64,000 nt of DNA from Dendrolimus kikuchii. Taxonomy: Eukaryota > Arthropoda > Insecta > Lepidoptera > Lasiocampidae. The stretch's first letter is position 1. Every line of letters begins with the position of its first letter. The DNA is taken from assembly GCA_019925095.2 (NCBI GenBank), contig CM034398.1:11919001-11983000 (forward strand), read 5' to 3'. Both the position numbers and the translations under genes were made by a program. Shown piece after piece: positions 13,701 through 21,500 of the stretch. The notes under the pieces are model-generated. The model worked only from the letters and a program-made list of their open reading frames with translations. It was not told the origin of the DNA and did not search any database.

Positions 13701-14496
13701 CCCTCCCACTATTTAAAATTTGTGTACTGGATATGTGAGTTGCTGCCACACAATAAATTATGACAAAGTATAAGCAGTCAAAAGTAGAGACCAGTGACCA
13801 GGACAGTGAGCTAGGTTAGGTTGACTTCAGACCAAAGTGAGGCTTGCCAGAACAGACTGGTCACCATTTATTCATTGATAACTATTTAAACAATGGCTAC
13901 AAGTGGGTTCCATTATTTCAAATGATCATCAATGAAAAAGTAGTTGGCAAACTCCGGCGGCAGAGTAGAGGTCGGGGAAACTCCCTTGCTACCCCTCTTT
14001 TCCTTCACCCTTCCCCACTCCCTTTTAAGAAGATAGTCAATAATCACCCAAAATACCACCATCCTGACTCACTTATTTTTATGATATAAAAACTACTCTT
14101 ATCCGACAGGGGACAAGTCCACTCCCTTCCCTCGACACCCCTAACCACTCTCCACCCCTACGTTAAGACTACTTAGTTTAAGATTTTAACCAAATATATA
14201 ATTTACTTATTGTCTAAATTAAACCACGAGAAACGGTTTAATACAAATCGTAAGGAAATGAATATGCGGTTTGTTTAAAAATTATATAAACTTACATCAA
14301 TATTGTATGGGATTGATTTATTACATTGAATACTTCTCCAGGAATGTCCTCGACTTCTGTATTTGATCTGCATAAAATGATCGCCAGTAAAAAATGAATG
14401 AAATATTCTATAAATTAAATAACTCAAAAATAATCCACCGATCAAAAAATAGTTATTTAAAAATATAACATCGTTCAATTTTAATAACGTCTCCAT
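604..14496 (-). CDS. DGKE: Diacylglycerol kinase, epsilon type (5' seven exons; 3' part off the window)
   Basis: Phosphorylates diacylglycerol to phosphatidic acid at membranes, linking lipid signalling and phospholipid recycling. Seven minus-strand exons join in phase: 14496-14296, 10477-10315, 8369-8254, 7013-6893, 4690-4617, 3545-3411, 743-604, giving about 316 residues. Residues 14-32 form a hydrophobic N-terminal segment, as in DGK-epsilon. Two cysteine/histidine-rich C1-type regions follow (about 68-165), including HHWVH, close to HHWIRG of vertebrate DGKE. The catalytic domain starts with PLFILANRKSG and has the nucleotide-binding GGDGT (about 251-255) and LPMGTGND (about 277-283). No EF-hands or PH domain precede the C1 region, which fits epsilon. 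The remaining catalytic and accessory domains must lie to the left. All introns carry transposable elements. The epsilon subtype is inferred from domain order; the DGK identity is secure. Confidence 0.93.
843..1050. repeat. Dispersed repeat, copy 1 (pairs with 44878-45063)
   Basis: Begins AGCGGACTGCCAAATCAACT and shares about 200 bases, including an imperfect palindrome centred on GGCGTCATAAGTAGG, with 44878-45063 in the same orientation. No coding capacity is seen. It is likely a small non-autonomous element of unknown class, lying in a DGK intron. Confidence 0.6.
1203..3155 (+). mobile_element. IS630/Tc1/mariner-type DNA transposon, DD82E-like, near full length
   Basis: The two ends are inverted repeats of about 43 bases (1203-1245 against 3112-3155) with only a few differences; both carry CTATAC, TTTCCATTTC and TTATTTTCTCGATGACAG. 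Both ends abut TA (1201-1202 and 3156-3157), the target duplication of this superfamily. The 1.95-kb interior holds one broken transposase gene. The element sits in the DGK intron between exons 6 and 7, on the opposite strand. The sharp TIRs with a broken gene suggest moderate age. Confidence 0.85.
1491..2874 (+). pseudogene. Tc1/mariner-superfamily transposase, frameshifted
   Basis: An N-terminal helix-turn-helix-like region (ARELVIKVRNYFEAE ... LGISGPTVSKI) is followed by a basic linker and a DDE domain. The acidic triad is visible: Asp in TDETWLNANH (near 2092), Asp in IIMDNATYY (near 2356), and Glu in YNAIELIW (near 2605). Between the second Asp and the Glu I count 82 residues once one frameshift is allowed for, far more than the 34-41 of ordinary Tc1/mariner enzymes. 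The gene is dead: reading frame changes near 1995, 2300 and 2520, and a TAG follows ANHTVSKN near 2132. The C-terminus is an acidic serine-rich tail ending DSSDFD. Confidence 0.87.
3411..3545 (-). CDS. DGKE: DGK exon 6 (GGDGT nucleotide-binding loop)
   Basis: Encodes VVDISTTKPESVV... then CRILVAGGDGTVAWVL, the diagnostic DGK motif. Acceptor TTATAG and donor GTAAGA bound a phase-0 exon of 45 codons. Confidence 0.95.
4617..4690 (-). CDS. DGKE: DGK exon 5 (short, start of catalytic domain)
   Basis: A 74-base exon, too short for an ORF scan, found by phase and motif. Joined to exon 4 it reads ILANRKSGSNRGDEVLSLF and ends LLNPIQ, matching the 'NxKSG...LNPxQ' opening of DGK catalytic domains. Acceptor TTTTCAG and donor GTTTTA; the donor is weak but the frame closes exactly with exons 4 and 6. 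Confidence 0.88.
4754..4797. repeat. (TA)n microsatellite
   Basis: About 22 TA units run without interruption and directly adjoin the dispersed repeat that begins at 4798. Confidence 0.95.
4798..5130 (+). repeat. Dispersed repeat family G, copy 1
   Basis: Starts ACTAGCGGCCCCGTCAGACG and contains the phrase CGCCACCTACCGGTTCCAA twice. A second full copy lies at 47455-47790 (plus) and a partial one at 23595-23790 (minus). All end near a short (TA)n run. No coding potential; class unknown, possibly a LINE tail or SINE. Confidence 0.75.
5140..5690 (+). repeat. Dispersed repeat family H, copy 1
   Basis: Begins near CTGTACATTGAAGCTATTAA, continues through GATGGAGAACACGATGCA and ends near GACGAAGTAACAGGCATATC. 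Related copies: 8580-9085, 41383-41757 and 63255-63705 (plus), 42337-42595 and 52155-52515 (minus). The recurrent internal phrases 'CCCGGGA.TCCCGC' and 'GAATTCCAATGTGATTTTTT' identify it. Non-coding, non-autonomous, class unresolved. Confidence 0.75.
5700..6892. other. DGK intron sequence without recognised features
   Basis: AT-rich, with no exon, repeat shared within the window, or RNA gene that I can support. The short open frame at 6284-6475 shows no protein family character. Confidence 0.6.
6893..7013 (-). CDS. DGKE: DGK exon 4 (linker between C1 and catalytic domains)
   Basis: Encodes CDFQKYRDIIIPPSCV ... HWEPLFIL, matching the 'CDFGEFKNLIIPPS ... TPLIILANSRSG' stretch of vertebrate DGKE. 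Acceptor TTTCAG, donor GTATTA; ends in phase 1. Confidence 0.93.
7395..7690 (+). mobile_element. LINE 3'-end fragment with poly(A) tail
   Basis: Runs from the phrase GGCCTGTCGTAAGAGGCGAC to CTCCTGCAATAAAAAAAAA. The same sequence, shortened at the 5' side, occurs antisense at 9530-9700, 25640-25850 and 45062-45300, always with the A-run at the same end. A common 3' end with variable 5' truncation is the mark of a LINE; the family is not identified. Confidence 0.75.
7955..8205. mobile_element. Foldback element, family F
   Basis: The left half (AATAAAACTACGTT...TTTTAAGCGCGGTAATT...CCGACGTTTCGG) is inverted in the right half, giving a palindromic unit of about 250 bases around a GGCCACTTTTCAGTGGCC hairpin. 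Partial relatives at 25187-25340, 35640-35800, 36160-36185, 36297-36420 and 36530-36600. A non-autonomous repeat; possible link to Penelope-type terminal repeats is speculative. Confidence 0.65.
8254..8369 (-). CDS. DGKE: DGK exon 3 (second C1-type region)
   Basis: Encodes VGTIQTENADQPEECTKK then FFCCWCHRTKLSPRV, a Cys-Cys-x-Cys-His cluster in the place of the second C1 domain. Splice sites AAAAG / GTAATT; the phase closes with exons 2 and 4. Confidence 0.92.
8580..9085 (+). repeat. Dispersed repeat family H, copy 2
   Basis: Carries the family phrases CTGTACATTGAAGCTATTTA, GACGGAAAACACGATGCA and GGACGAAGTTGCGGGCATAT in order. More diverged than copy 1. Confidence 0.7.
9530..9700 (-). mobile_element. 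LINE 3'-end fragment, 5'-truncated
   Basis: Antisense match to 7395-7690, from a T-rich start through CAGGCAGACAGCTCACTTCATGG-type sequence to ACAACTCAAGGTTG. Sits in the DGK intron between exons 2 and 3. Confidence 0.7.
9715..10020 (+). repeat. Dispersed lepidopteran-type repeat
   Basis: Starts CTAGCTTCTGCCCGCTACTTCG, continues TCCGCGTGGAATAG and AAGCTACCACCATACAAAATTTC, phrases typical of short repeats in moth and butterfly introns. Shares the 'tacttcgtccg' motif with family H ends. No coding content. Confidence 0.55.
10315..10477 (-). CDS. DGKE: DGK exon 2 (first C1 domain)
   Basis: Encodes CTVCSKLMLPL, then CECCAISACKRCHRV and ends YHHWVH(G). Cysteine and histidine spacing fits a C1 zinc finger. 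Acceptor TTTTTCAAG and donor GTAAGA; exon 1 to 2 junction gives IPYNID-CTVC, matching the 'PTYCNVC' position of DGKE. Confidence 0.93.
10640..11060 (-). mobile_element. Arm of long-TIR non-autonomous element, family T
   Basis: Reverse complement of the right arm at 23000-23345: shares GGTAAATCTATAG, CACAAATTTTAAGTA, the G-rich stretch, ACAACCCCTAAGGTCC-like core, AATAAACATAACCTCAC and the AT-rich continuation through ATGGCGGCCAATAAAGAC. A forward arm of the same family lies at 13630-13765; whether the two belonged to one insertion cannot be settled. Confidence 0.65.
11060..11215 (-). repeat. Internal segment of family T element
   Basis: Contains, reversed, the CAGACCAAAGTGCACAAGCC / GGTTAGGTTA / AGAACCGA phrases found inside the elements at 21800-23345, 28840-28950 and 31720-31800. 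It ends where the Tc1-like derivative begins. Confidence 0.55.
11217..12231 (-). mobile_element. Tc1/mariner-type derivative with transposase N-terminus only
   Basis: The ends (11217-11290 and 12130-12231) are imperfect inverted repeats sharing GTGCGC/GTGTGC, GGAA, GCTAGTCACC and a G-rich block. On the minus strand inside (12058 down to about 11660) is a broken frame beginning MGPPITRPVKNVIY ... EATGVSARSVMRIVVEG, the same helix-turn-helix type as the transposase at 1491-2874, followed by a degraded linker. The DDE domain is absent. Two very short palindromic pieces (AACCGACTTA ... TAAGTCGGTT) at 11531-11634 lie inside. Exact ends and TSD unresolved. Confidence 0.6.
12862..13145 (-). mobile_element. 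RTE-like LINE, 5'-truncated copy A, with TSD
   Basis: Element 12873-13134 flanked by GTTTTCAATTA at 12862-12872 and 13135-13145. Antisense frame ends VVRAYPARELA-like sequence, followed by the (TATG)n tail typical of this family. The body matches the 3' 260 bases of the copy at 26903-28369. Confidence 0.9.
13630..13870 (+). mobile_element. Arm and internal piece of family T element
   Basis: CTCTGGACCTTAGGGGTTGC, a C-rich stretch, AAAATTTGTGTACTGGATA and, further on, GGTTAGGTTGACTTCAGACC and CCAGAACAGACTGG match the arms and centre of the elements at 21800-23345 and 31545-32150. Diverged and rearranged. Confidence 0.55.
14296..14496 (-). CDS. DGKE: DGK exon 1 (start codon, membrane anchor)
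   Basis: 67 codons from ATG to donor GATGTAAGT. A hydrophobic run (NNYFLIGGLFLSYLIYRIF) is followed by a basic segment and GHSWRSIQC, matching the anchor plus 'HxW' lead-in to C1 in DGKE. Chosen start is the only ATG before the anchor in an open frame. Confidence 0.9.
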
Positions 14497-14704
14497 TTCT
14501 TTAATTATACTCTTTTATGATTATACTAAAGACCTAAGCACGTCATAGTTATTAATTAAAATAAACGAATAACTACTCGTCTCTAACTTAATAGAAAATG
14601 AAATGGATTGCGGATTTTAACTGCTTCAAAATTCAAATTTATTCGCATAAAAAATATTTGTTTTTGTTGCCAAAGAAACCTAGAAATGCAGTACTGTACA
14701 CAAA

Positions 14705-14727
14705 AAACTACTATGGATACTACGTAT
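14705..14727. promoter_or_regulatory. 23-bp motif shared with the PSMD10 upstream region
   Basis: The 23 bases here are identical to 26679-26701. Both lie upstream of a minus-strand start codon (209 bp from DGK, 62 bp from PSMD10), and the second locus holds a further near copy at 26649-26675. A shared promoter element is possible; a repeat remnant is the alternative. Confidence 0.45.
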
Positions 14728-15212
14728 ATACTGCAAAACATAAATGTCAAATACCAGAAGTGTCAAGCCTAGTATCCAATAAATAAAGCAATGTCTACAC
14801 ACATGATATCAGACTGAACAGTCTTTTTTTTTTTTGCAGCGGGGGAAAAGCGTTTCGCACACTACCGGGTCCTTTGCTAGGGATTAGACCAAAGTGATGA
14901 GAGTTCATTCCCGGACGGCATCCATGCGAAGCAGTCGCAAATGCCCGTGCTCTTTGCGGAAAACTGCAATTTTTTACGCTTTTTCGCTCTCAAAAAGCGA
15001 CAAATTGCGACAACAGTTGTGTAGTGATAGTGTACAGTGTTATTTAGTTTGATTCCGGCGCGAATCAGTTGTTTTTCGACTGGGGTGAGTTGTTAAGCTC
15101 TATTCGCTTGTTTATTTCGGCGCGTCTAAGCGCATTACGCAATAACGGTCGTTTGTGTCGATAGTTATTCACACGCGTCGACTGGTCTCGGCAAAGGAAC
15201 GGGCCTCCAGTA

Positions 15213-18200
15213 ATGGATGGCCCAGGCCCCCAGAAGGCCCCGAGGCCTTCGAGTGTCCCGCGAAAGCGGGACCACGCGAAGGCCAAGGATGGCTGGTTAA
15301 TGCCTGAGATCGGGGAGACGCGGGTGAAAAAGGCGTCTTCTTCATCGGCCCGTCGCAGCAGGTCGGTTGCCGGGCCGTGTCACGGGCATGCGGATAGTGC
15401 CGTTTTCACGGCTGCCGATATGCCCGGCTCGGTAGGGGATGCGTCGGCGGTGGTAGACCTCACCGCCGCCACGCATGAGGATAGGTGCGGCGCGATGGGA
15501 CCGCCTCCGGTTCCCATGGCGCCTAGGGCCCCATCCGGGCGTGCCGCGCGCAGGAGCGCAGCACACCCGGAGATAGATAGGAACGTACTGCTTGCAGCGA
15601 ACTCGGCCGTTTGCCTGGCCGTGAGCGCTGCAAGCACCATAGTTCAATATGCCTACATGGCGCCACCCACCTCTGCGCGAGCCTCACTCGTGCAAGGGAG
15701 CGGCGCCTACGTAGAGCATGATCACATCCCACCGTCCGGCAGCGTCCCAGACTCGCTGGAGCACGCGCTCTACGGTGCGATTCGCGACCATAGTTATTCC
15801 CGCCCTGAAGCGCCTGCCTGTAGTCCGGTATACACGGCGGCCGGTTCAGCGACGGCAGGGGATGGGTGCCCTACGACGACTGTGTCGTATAGCGCACGGG
15901 CTTCACCTGTGCCTACGACATCGACTTGCAACCTTTCGGGCTGCAACGTCGAGAGCAGCCGTCCCACGACACCGGTTGTCGCGCGAGCCTCCCTCGCGCC
16001 CTCGGCCGGGGTCGTGAATAGGGACCTCGTAGGCGCGGCAGCGGCGACCCCCTCGTCTTCCTTCCCTAATGGGATGGGAGCCGCTGTTGCGATGTCGGCG
16101 CCTGCGTCTTCGGCTGCGGCGGTGTCCACGTCCTCGTCTTCAGCGGCAGCGGCGGCGGGCACGACGACGTCGTCATGTTCGTTTACAGCCTTATCGTCTT
16201 CGGCATCGGGTTCGGCGGCGCCGTCAACGTCTTCAACGGCAACGGTGCCGATTTCGTGTGCCCCGATGCTCGTTCCCGGATCGAGGTCGCGCTTCTGGGA
16301 CCGGTCCCAGAGCAGCGGCGCCGATTCGGACGGCACGTCGGGTGCTTCTTCCCCAGCGCGCGCGCGCTCGCCTCTGCGCCCCACGGGGGGCGCACCCGCG
16401 GCGACTACTAGCATTCTCGCGGGTGCGGAGGCCTACCTCCGCACCGAGGGGGGTGAAAAGGGGCGCAAGGCGCGCAAGGCAACCGCCGCCAAAGTGGCCG
16501 CGGCTAGCCAGTGCGCCGCCCTCGTCGGGAATATATCGGCTCTCGGCCCTGGGGAGCTCCGCCTAGCGGCGTGCGCCCAGGTCGCCGAGATAATTCAAAT
16601 TGCCCAAACGTCGGGCAATTTGAAGGGGGTTTACGTGCGCCGGCTGAAGGAGGCCGCGTCCAGGGTGTCGGACATCGTCGACACACTGGTCACGCGAAAT
16701 CCAGAATCCGAGGCCTGGAAGCTCGGTAACGAGAACGCCAGGCTACGCATGGAGTTAAGCTCGCTGCGGGAGGAAAACCGCTCCTACCGCAGGGAGTTTG
16801 AAGACATGCGTAAGGCCCTAAAGGCCTCCGCTTCGGTTGCGGAGCCGGCGCCTGCTGTAATGGCGGCGCCGACCCCCGTACCCGTCAAGCGAAAGGCCCA
16901 AGCCGCCACGGCGGAGGCGGCGGCGGTACCGGAACCGCCCGCCGCACCCGCTGCGGTTAAAAAATCGCGTCCGGCCCGTGCTGCGGTAGCAGGGCCGACA
17001 CCAGCTCCCGTCGTCGGGACGGAGCGAGCTCCGGCGGCCGCCAACTGGGTGGCGCCGACACCCGCTCCAACGGGGCCCGGCGGCGTCGATCACGACGCGT
17101 TTGTGCGGGCCGTGATCGACGTTGTTGCCCCCATACTCGATGCCCGGTTCGCCGGAATCGAGGACCGGCTGAATGCCGCGCCGACCCTCCGTCCACCGCT
17201 AGCGGCCGACCGAGGCAAGGCGCCGGCAATCAAACCGGCACCAAAAGTGGCCGTTAGGCCGAAAGCGGCCACGGGTGCCGCCGCCGTCCGGCGGAATGCG
17301 GGGGAAGTAAGTACCCCGGTTCCGATGGAGGTGGTGGCGACCCCGGCTGTCGGGGTGACGGACTCCCCACCTAAAAAAAAGACGAATAGAGGGGGGGTGA
17401 AGTGGAGGCTGAAAATGCAGCGGAGAGCGGCACGCGATGCCGCCGTTGCATTAACGGCCCCCGCCACGGCACCCGTGCCTGTGGTGTCGGCTCCTAGGCC
17501 GGCCCCTAGGCAACGGACGGCGCCCGCGGCCGCGGCATCGGTCGTCGCGGCGCCCGCCGTCCGCGCTCGCATCGCGCACGTCGCGCCGCCGCCGGCGCCC
17601 GTGGCCCCCGCCCCCGCCCCGGAGGGGGGGGCGTGGACGACGGTCGTCAAGCGGAAAAAGGGTAAGGGGGCGAGGGCCGACGGGCCCCCTCCCCCCACCC
17701 AGGCGCAAGCTGCTCCCCTGCCGTCGGGGCGGGGGCAGCAACAACGGAAACAGGCTGCGAAGCCTGCGGTAGTATTCCGTGAGCCGAAGTCGGCCGCAGT
17801 TATCATCAAACTGCTGCCGGCAGCAGCCGCGAAGGGTGTCGGTTATCGCGAGGTCTTCGCGAAAGCCTCGACGGTGGTCGACATCGCGGCCATGGGCCTC
17901 CGCGAGGGGCTGAAGGTGGTACGGACCGTCAGGGACGCGCGCCTTCTCGAGTTCCAGCCGGGACCCGAGAGCGCGGTCAAGGCGGACCGCGTCGCCGAGG
18001 CTCTGCGCGGAGCCCTTGCAGGGATGGCCGAGGTCGTCCGCCCCGTAAAGCGTGGGGAGCTTTACGTCTCTGGGCTGGACGAATCGGTCACGGTCGATGG
18101 GCTGCGTGACGCGATCGCGCGCGCCGGCAACTGCCGGCGCGACGACGTGCGCACGAAGCACATCGGTGCAGGACCGGGCGGTTTGGGCGCATCGTACGTG

Positions 18201-18590
18201 ATGTGCCCCGTCGCTGCTGCCAAAGTCATCGTCGAGATGGGCTACCTCGTGGTAGGCTTCACCTCGGCGAGGGTAGAGGCACTGGAAACCAGACCGATAC
18301 GTTGTTACCGGTGTTACAACGTCGGCCATGGCGCCCAGACCTGTCCGGACACGTGCCCGGACCGGACTAACTTGTGTCTCCGCTGCGGTAAGAGCGGACA
18401 CAAGATGCCGGACTGCACGGCCCGGAACCCCCACTGCGCGGCGTGTGCGGCGGGGGGACTCAACGCTGCCCACCCCACGTTGGCGAGGTTCTGCCAGCCT
18501 CCCTACGTGAAGGGCAAATTCGTCCATCCGAGGACGAAACAACGCACGGGTGTTACGGGAGTACGCGCAATGGACACCTCCAATGCCTAG
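15213..18590 (+). CDS. R1-clade LINE ORF1 (Gag-like nucleic-acid-binding protein)
   Basis: 1125 residues, uninterrupted. The N-terminal two-fifths is Ser/Ala/Pro/Thr-rich and low complexity. A probable coiled coil lies at about residues 500-540 (NENARLRMELSSLREENRSY), then a long Pro/Ala/Val-rich basic stretch, an RRM-like or Gag-type conserved region (about 850-1020), and three zinc knuckles at about 1031-1095: CYRCYNVGHGAQTC, CLRCGKSGHKMPDC and a third Cys-rich unit ending ARFC. This order is characteristic of R1-clade ORF1, whose product packages the RNA. It overlaps ORF2 by 41 bases. The start shown gives the longest frame; internal starts cannot be excluded. Confidence 0.9.
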   Translation: MDGPGPQKAPRPSSVPRKRDHAKAKDGWLMPEIGETRVKKASSSSARRSRSVAGPCHGHADSAVFTAADMPGSVGDASAVVDLTAATHEDRCGAMGPPPVPMAPRAPSGRAARRSAAHPEIDRNVLLAANSAVCLAVSAASTIVQYAYMAPPTSARASLVQGSGAYVEHDHIPPSGSVPDSLEHALYGAIRDHSYSRPEAPACSPVYTAAGSATAGDGCPTTTVSYSARASPVPTTSTCNLSGCNVESSRPTTPVVARASLAPSAGVVNRDLVGAAAATPSSSFPNGMGAAVAMSAPASSAAAVSTSSSSAAAAAGTTTSSCSFTALSSSASGSAAPSTSSTATVPISCAPMLVPGSRSRFWDRSQSSGADSDGTSGASSPARARSPLRPTGGAPAATTSILAGAEAYLRTEGGEKGRKARKATAAKVAAASQCAALVGNISALGPGELRLAACAQVAEIIQIAQTSGNLKGVYVRRLKEAASRVSDIVDTLVTRNPESEAWKLGNENARLRMELSSLREENRSYRREFEDMRKALKASASVAEPAPAVMAAPTPVPVKRKAQAATAEAAAVPEPPAAPAAVKKSRPARAAVAGPTPAPVVGTERAPAAANWVAPTPAPTGPGGVDHDAFVRAVIDVVAPILDARFAGIEDRLNAAPTLRPPLAADRGKAPAIKPAPKVAVRPKAATGAAAVRRNAGEVSTPVPMEVVATPAVGVTDSPPKKKTNRGGVKWRLKMQRRAARDAAVALTAPATAPVPVVSAPRPAPRQRTAPAAAASVVAAPAVRARIAHVAPPPAPVAPAPAPEGGAWTTVVKRKKGKGARADGPPPPTQAQAAPLPSGRGQQQRKQAAKPAVVFREPKSAAVIIKLLPAAAAKGVGYREVFAKASTVVDIAAMGLREGLKVVRTVRDARLLEFQPGPESAVKADRVAEALRGALAGMAEVVRPVKRGELYVSGLDESVTVDGLRDAIARAGNCRRDDVRTKHIGAGPGGLGASYVMCPVAAAKVIVEMGYLVVGFTSARVEALETRPIRCYRCYNVGHGAQTCPDTCPDRTNLCLRCGKSGHKMPDCTARNPHCAACAAGGLNAAHPTLARFCQPPYVKGKFVHPRTKQRTGVTGVRAMDTSNA

Positions 18591-21500
18591 TACGCCCGTA
18601 ACAATACTATTTCAGGCGAACGTAAACCACTCCCCCACCGCTCAGGATTTGTGCCTGCAGGCGATGGCGGAGTGGCAAGCGAACTTGGCCGTAATAAGCG
18701 AACCTTATTACGTGCCGCCTTGCGGCAATTGGGTGGGCGACCTCGACGACGTGGTAGCGGTGGTGGCCAGAGCCGGTTCTGGCACACCGCTTACATGTCT
18801 CGAAAGAGGAAAGGGCTATGCGGTAGCGGAGAGCGGGAGTATCGTCGTCATAGGCGTTTACTTTTCGCGCAGCCGCCCCCTGGCGGAGTTCGAGCTTCAC
18901 TTGGACGCCATCAGGGCTGCCATAGACAGATTGTCGCCTAAAACGATCTTCGTGATGGGCGACTTTAACGCAAAACACTGTTCCTGGGGAAATGCGTTCA
19001 CGGAACCTAGGGGCCGGACGGTTGAGGAATGGGCTCTTCAATCCGGCCTGACCATATTGAACCAGGGATCGGTCCAGACCTGCGTGCGCGCGCGGGGTGG
19101 ATCGGTCATCGACCTGTCATTCGCCACTCATGCGGCCGCCCGCAGAGTTGTCGGATGGAGGGTGCTGGAGGAGGTGGAGTCGCTCTCTGATCATCGGTAC
19201 ATCAGATTTGAGCTTACCCCCTCCTCCGGTCCGAGCCCTGTTCATCGCCCCCCTCTCTTCCCGCGTTGGGCCCTTACCAAGCTCGATCCGGAGCAGGCCG
19301 AGGAGTGGGCACTCACGGAAAGCTGGGCCTACCCAGTCGAATTCGAGAACCTGGAGTCGCAGGCAGAGCACATGCGCAAGACCCTGACGAGGGTTTGCGA
19401 CGCGGCGATGCCTCGCGTCTCCAAGCGGCAGCCTCCGTGCAAGCAGGTCCACTGGTGGACCGAGGAGCTGGGCGAGATGCGAAAGGCAGTTCGCATCATC
19501 AGCCACAGGCTCAAACGCTGCAGGGCGCGCCGTCCTCCGGACTACGTCGCGGAAAATGGACTCGTGGGAGAGTTTAGGGAGGCCAGAAAGGCCCTTTCGA
19601 TTGCAATACTGCAAGCGAAAGCCCGGGCTCGGGCCGAGCTCCTCGAGACGCTCGATCGGGACCCTTGGGGGCGTCCGTACCGTGGGGCCCGCAACACGTT
19701 GCGGCCTTGCACATCCACGGTCACGGAAACGCTCGAACCCGAGGTGCTCCGGTCGGTTATCGACGGGCTCTTCCCGGATCCGGGAAACTTCACTCCCCCC
19801 AGTATGGGTCCACCCGTTCCCGACACTCCCACGGACGAGGAGCCTCACTCCATCTCCGAGGGGGAACTAGACGTTGCCCTGGACCGGCTCCGGGGCAGGA
19901 AGACGGCACCGGGACCCGACGGGGTTCCAGGTCGACTCCTCTTCCTGGCCGCTAAACATCTACGCGGCCAGCTGCGGGAACTGTTCGAAGCCTGTATTCG
20001 CGCAGGTCGGCTCCCGTCGCAATGGAAGGAGGGTCGTTTGTGCCTGATTCCCAAGGGAGGTCGGCCTCCCAACGATCCGTCCGCCTTCAGGCCCATAGTG
20101 CTGCTGAACGAGGTCGCTAAGGTCTTCGAAAAGATCTTGGCGGAGCGGCTCGTGAAGCATCTCGACACTGTGGAGCCGGGGCTTTCAGAAACGCAGTTCG
20201 GGTTTCGGCGGAGGCGCTCCACGATGGACGCCTTCGAGACGCTGCAAACGTCAACGGACGAAGCCGTCCAAGCGAAGGATGTCGTTCTTGCGGTGTCGCT
20301 AGATATAGCGAACGCCTTTAACAGCCTCCCTCATGGGACGATCAGGGAGGGGCTCCGCGCGCATGGAGTCCCCCCGTACCTCACGAGGCTGTTGGGCGCG
20401 TACCTGCAGGATCGACATATCCTTTGGGAGGGCGGTGAGTCCGGTAATCCCGAGGTAGGTCGTCGACGCGTCGCGTGCGGCGTTCCACAGGGGTCGGTCC
20501 TCGGGCCGATTCTTTGGAACGTAGGTTATGACTGGATCCTTCGGGTTCCGGTCCTACCCGGGGTAGGGCTGATCTGCTTTGCGGACGACACCCTACTCAC
20601 GGCACGCGCTGCGTCATTTGCGGAATCCGTGGACGTCGCTAACGCCGGGTTGGCGATTGTCGTAGATCGAATAGCTAGGCTGGGCTTGAGGGTCTCCCCC
20701 GCGAAAACGGAGGCCATCATGTTCCATAGGAAATTTCGCAATCCCCCCGCGGACTTGACCGTTTCGGTCCAAGGGGTGGCCATTAGAGTAGGGCCCCAAA
20801 TGAAATATCTGGGTCTAGTTCTCGATGGGAAATGGCTGTTCAAAGCGCACTTTGAGCAGCTAGTTCCCAAACTCGTCAAATCCGCGGGCGCACTTTCGAG
20901 GCTGCTTCCCAACGTAGGGGGCCCGGGAGGTGCGACGCGGAAACTTTACTCTGGCATCCTGAGGAGTATGGCACTGTACGGTGCACCCGTCTGGTCCATT
21001 GCACTTCACCGCCACAACAGAACCCTGCTGCAACGGGCGCAGCAGGTTCTGGCCGTGAGGACCATACGGGGGTATCGCACAGTGTCGCGGACGGCGGCCA
21101 CCCTCCTGGCAGGCGATCCGCCCTGGCATCTCCAGGCGGACGTCCTGACAGTGGTGCGCCGCACCCGGCAGGATGCCCTAGCTAGAGGCCTGACCTTCTG
21201 TCAGGTCGAAATCGAGGCGATCAGGAAGCGGGAAACCGCCTCCATGATCGCCGTCTGGTCTCAAGAGCTCGACAACCCTGCGGCCTATGGCGGCTACACG
21301 GTGGATGCAATCAGGCCACAGCTGACGGAATGGGTCAACCGCACCAGCGGCACCCTGACCTTCAGGACGACACAGATACTTACCGGACACGGATGTTTCG
21401 ATAAGTATCTGTGTCGCATTGTGGGCTGCTTGCCTTCCCCGGACTGCCGCCAGTGCGGCGCGCCCGACACGGCGTTACACACGCTTGTCGAGTGCGCCGC

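Noticed and set aside
15794..16414. Minus-strand 206-codon acidic frame
   Set aside because: Antisense shadow of the Ser/Ala-rich part of ORF1.
17090..18542. Long minus-strand open frames (239 and 363 codons) over R1 ORF1
   Set aside because: They are a by-product of high GC and few stop codons opposite the real ORF1; no family motifs and biased composition.
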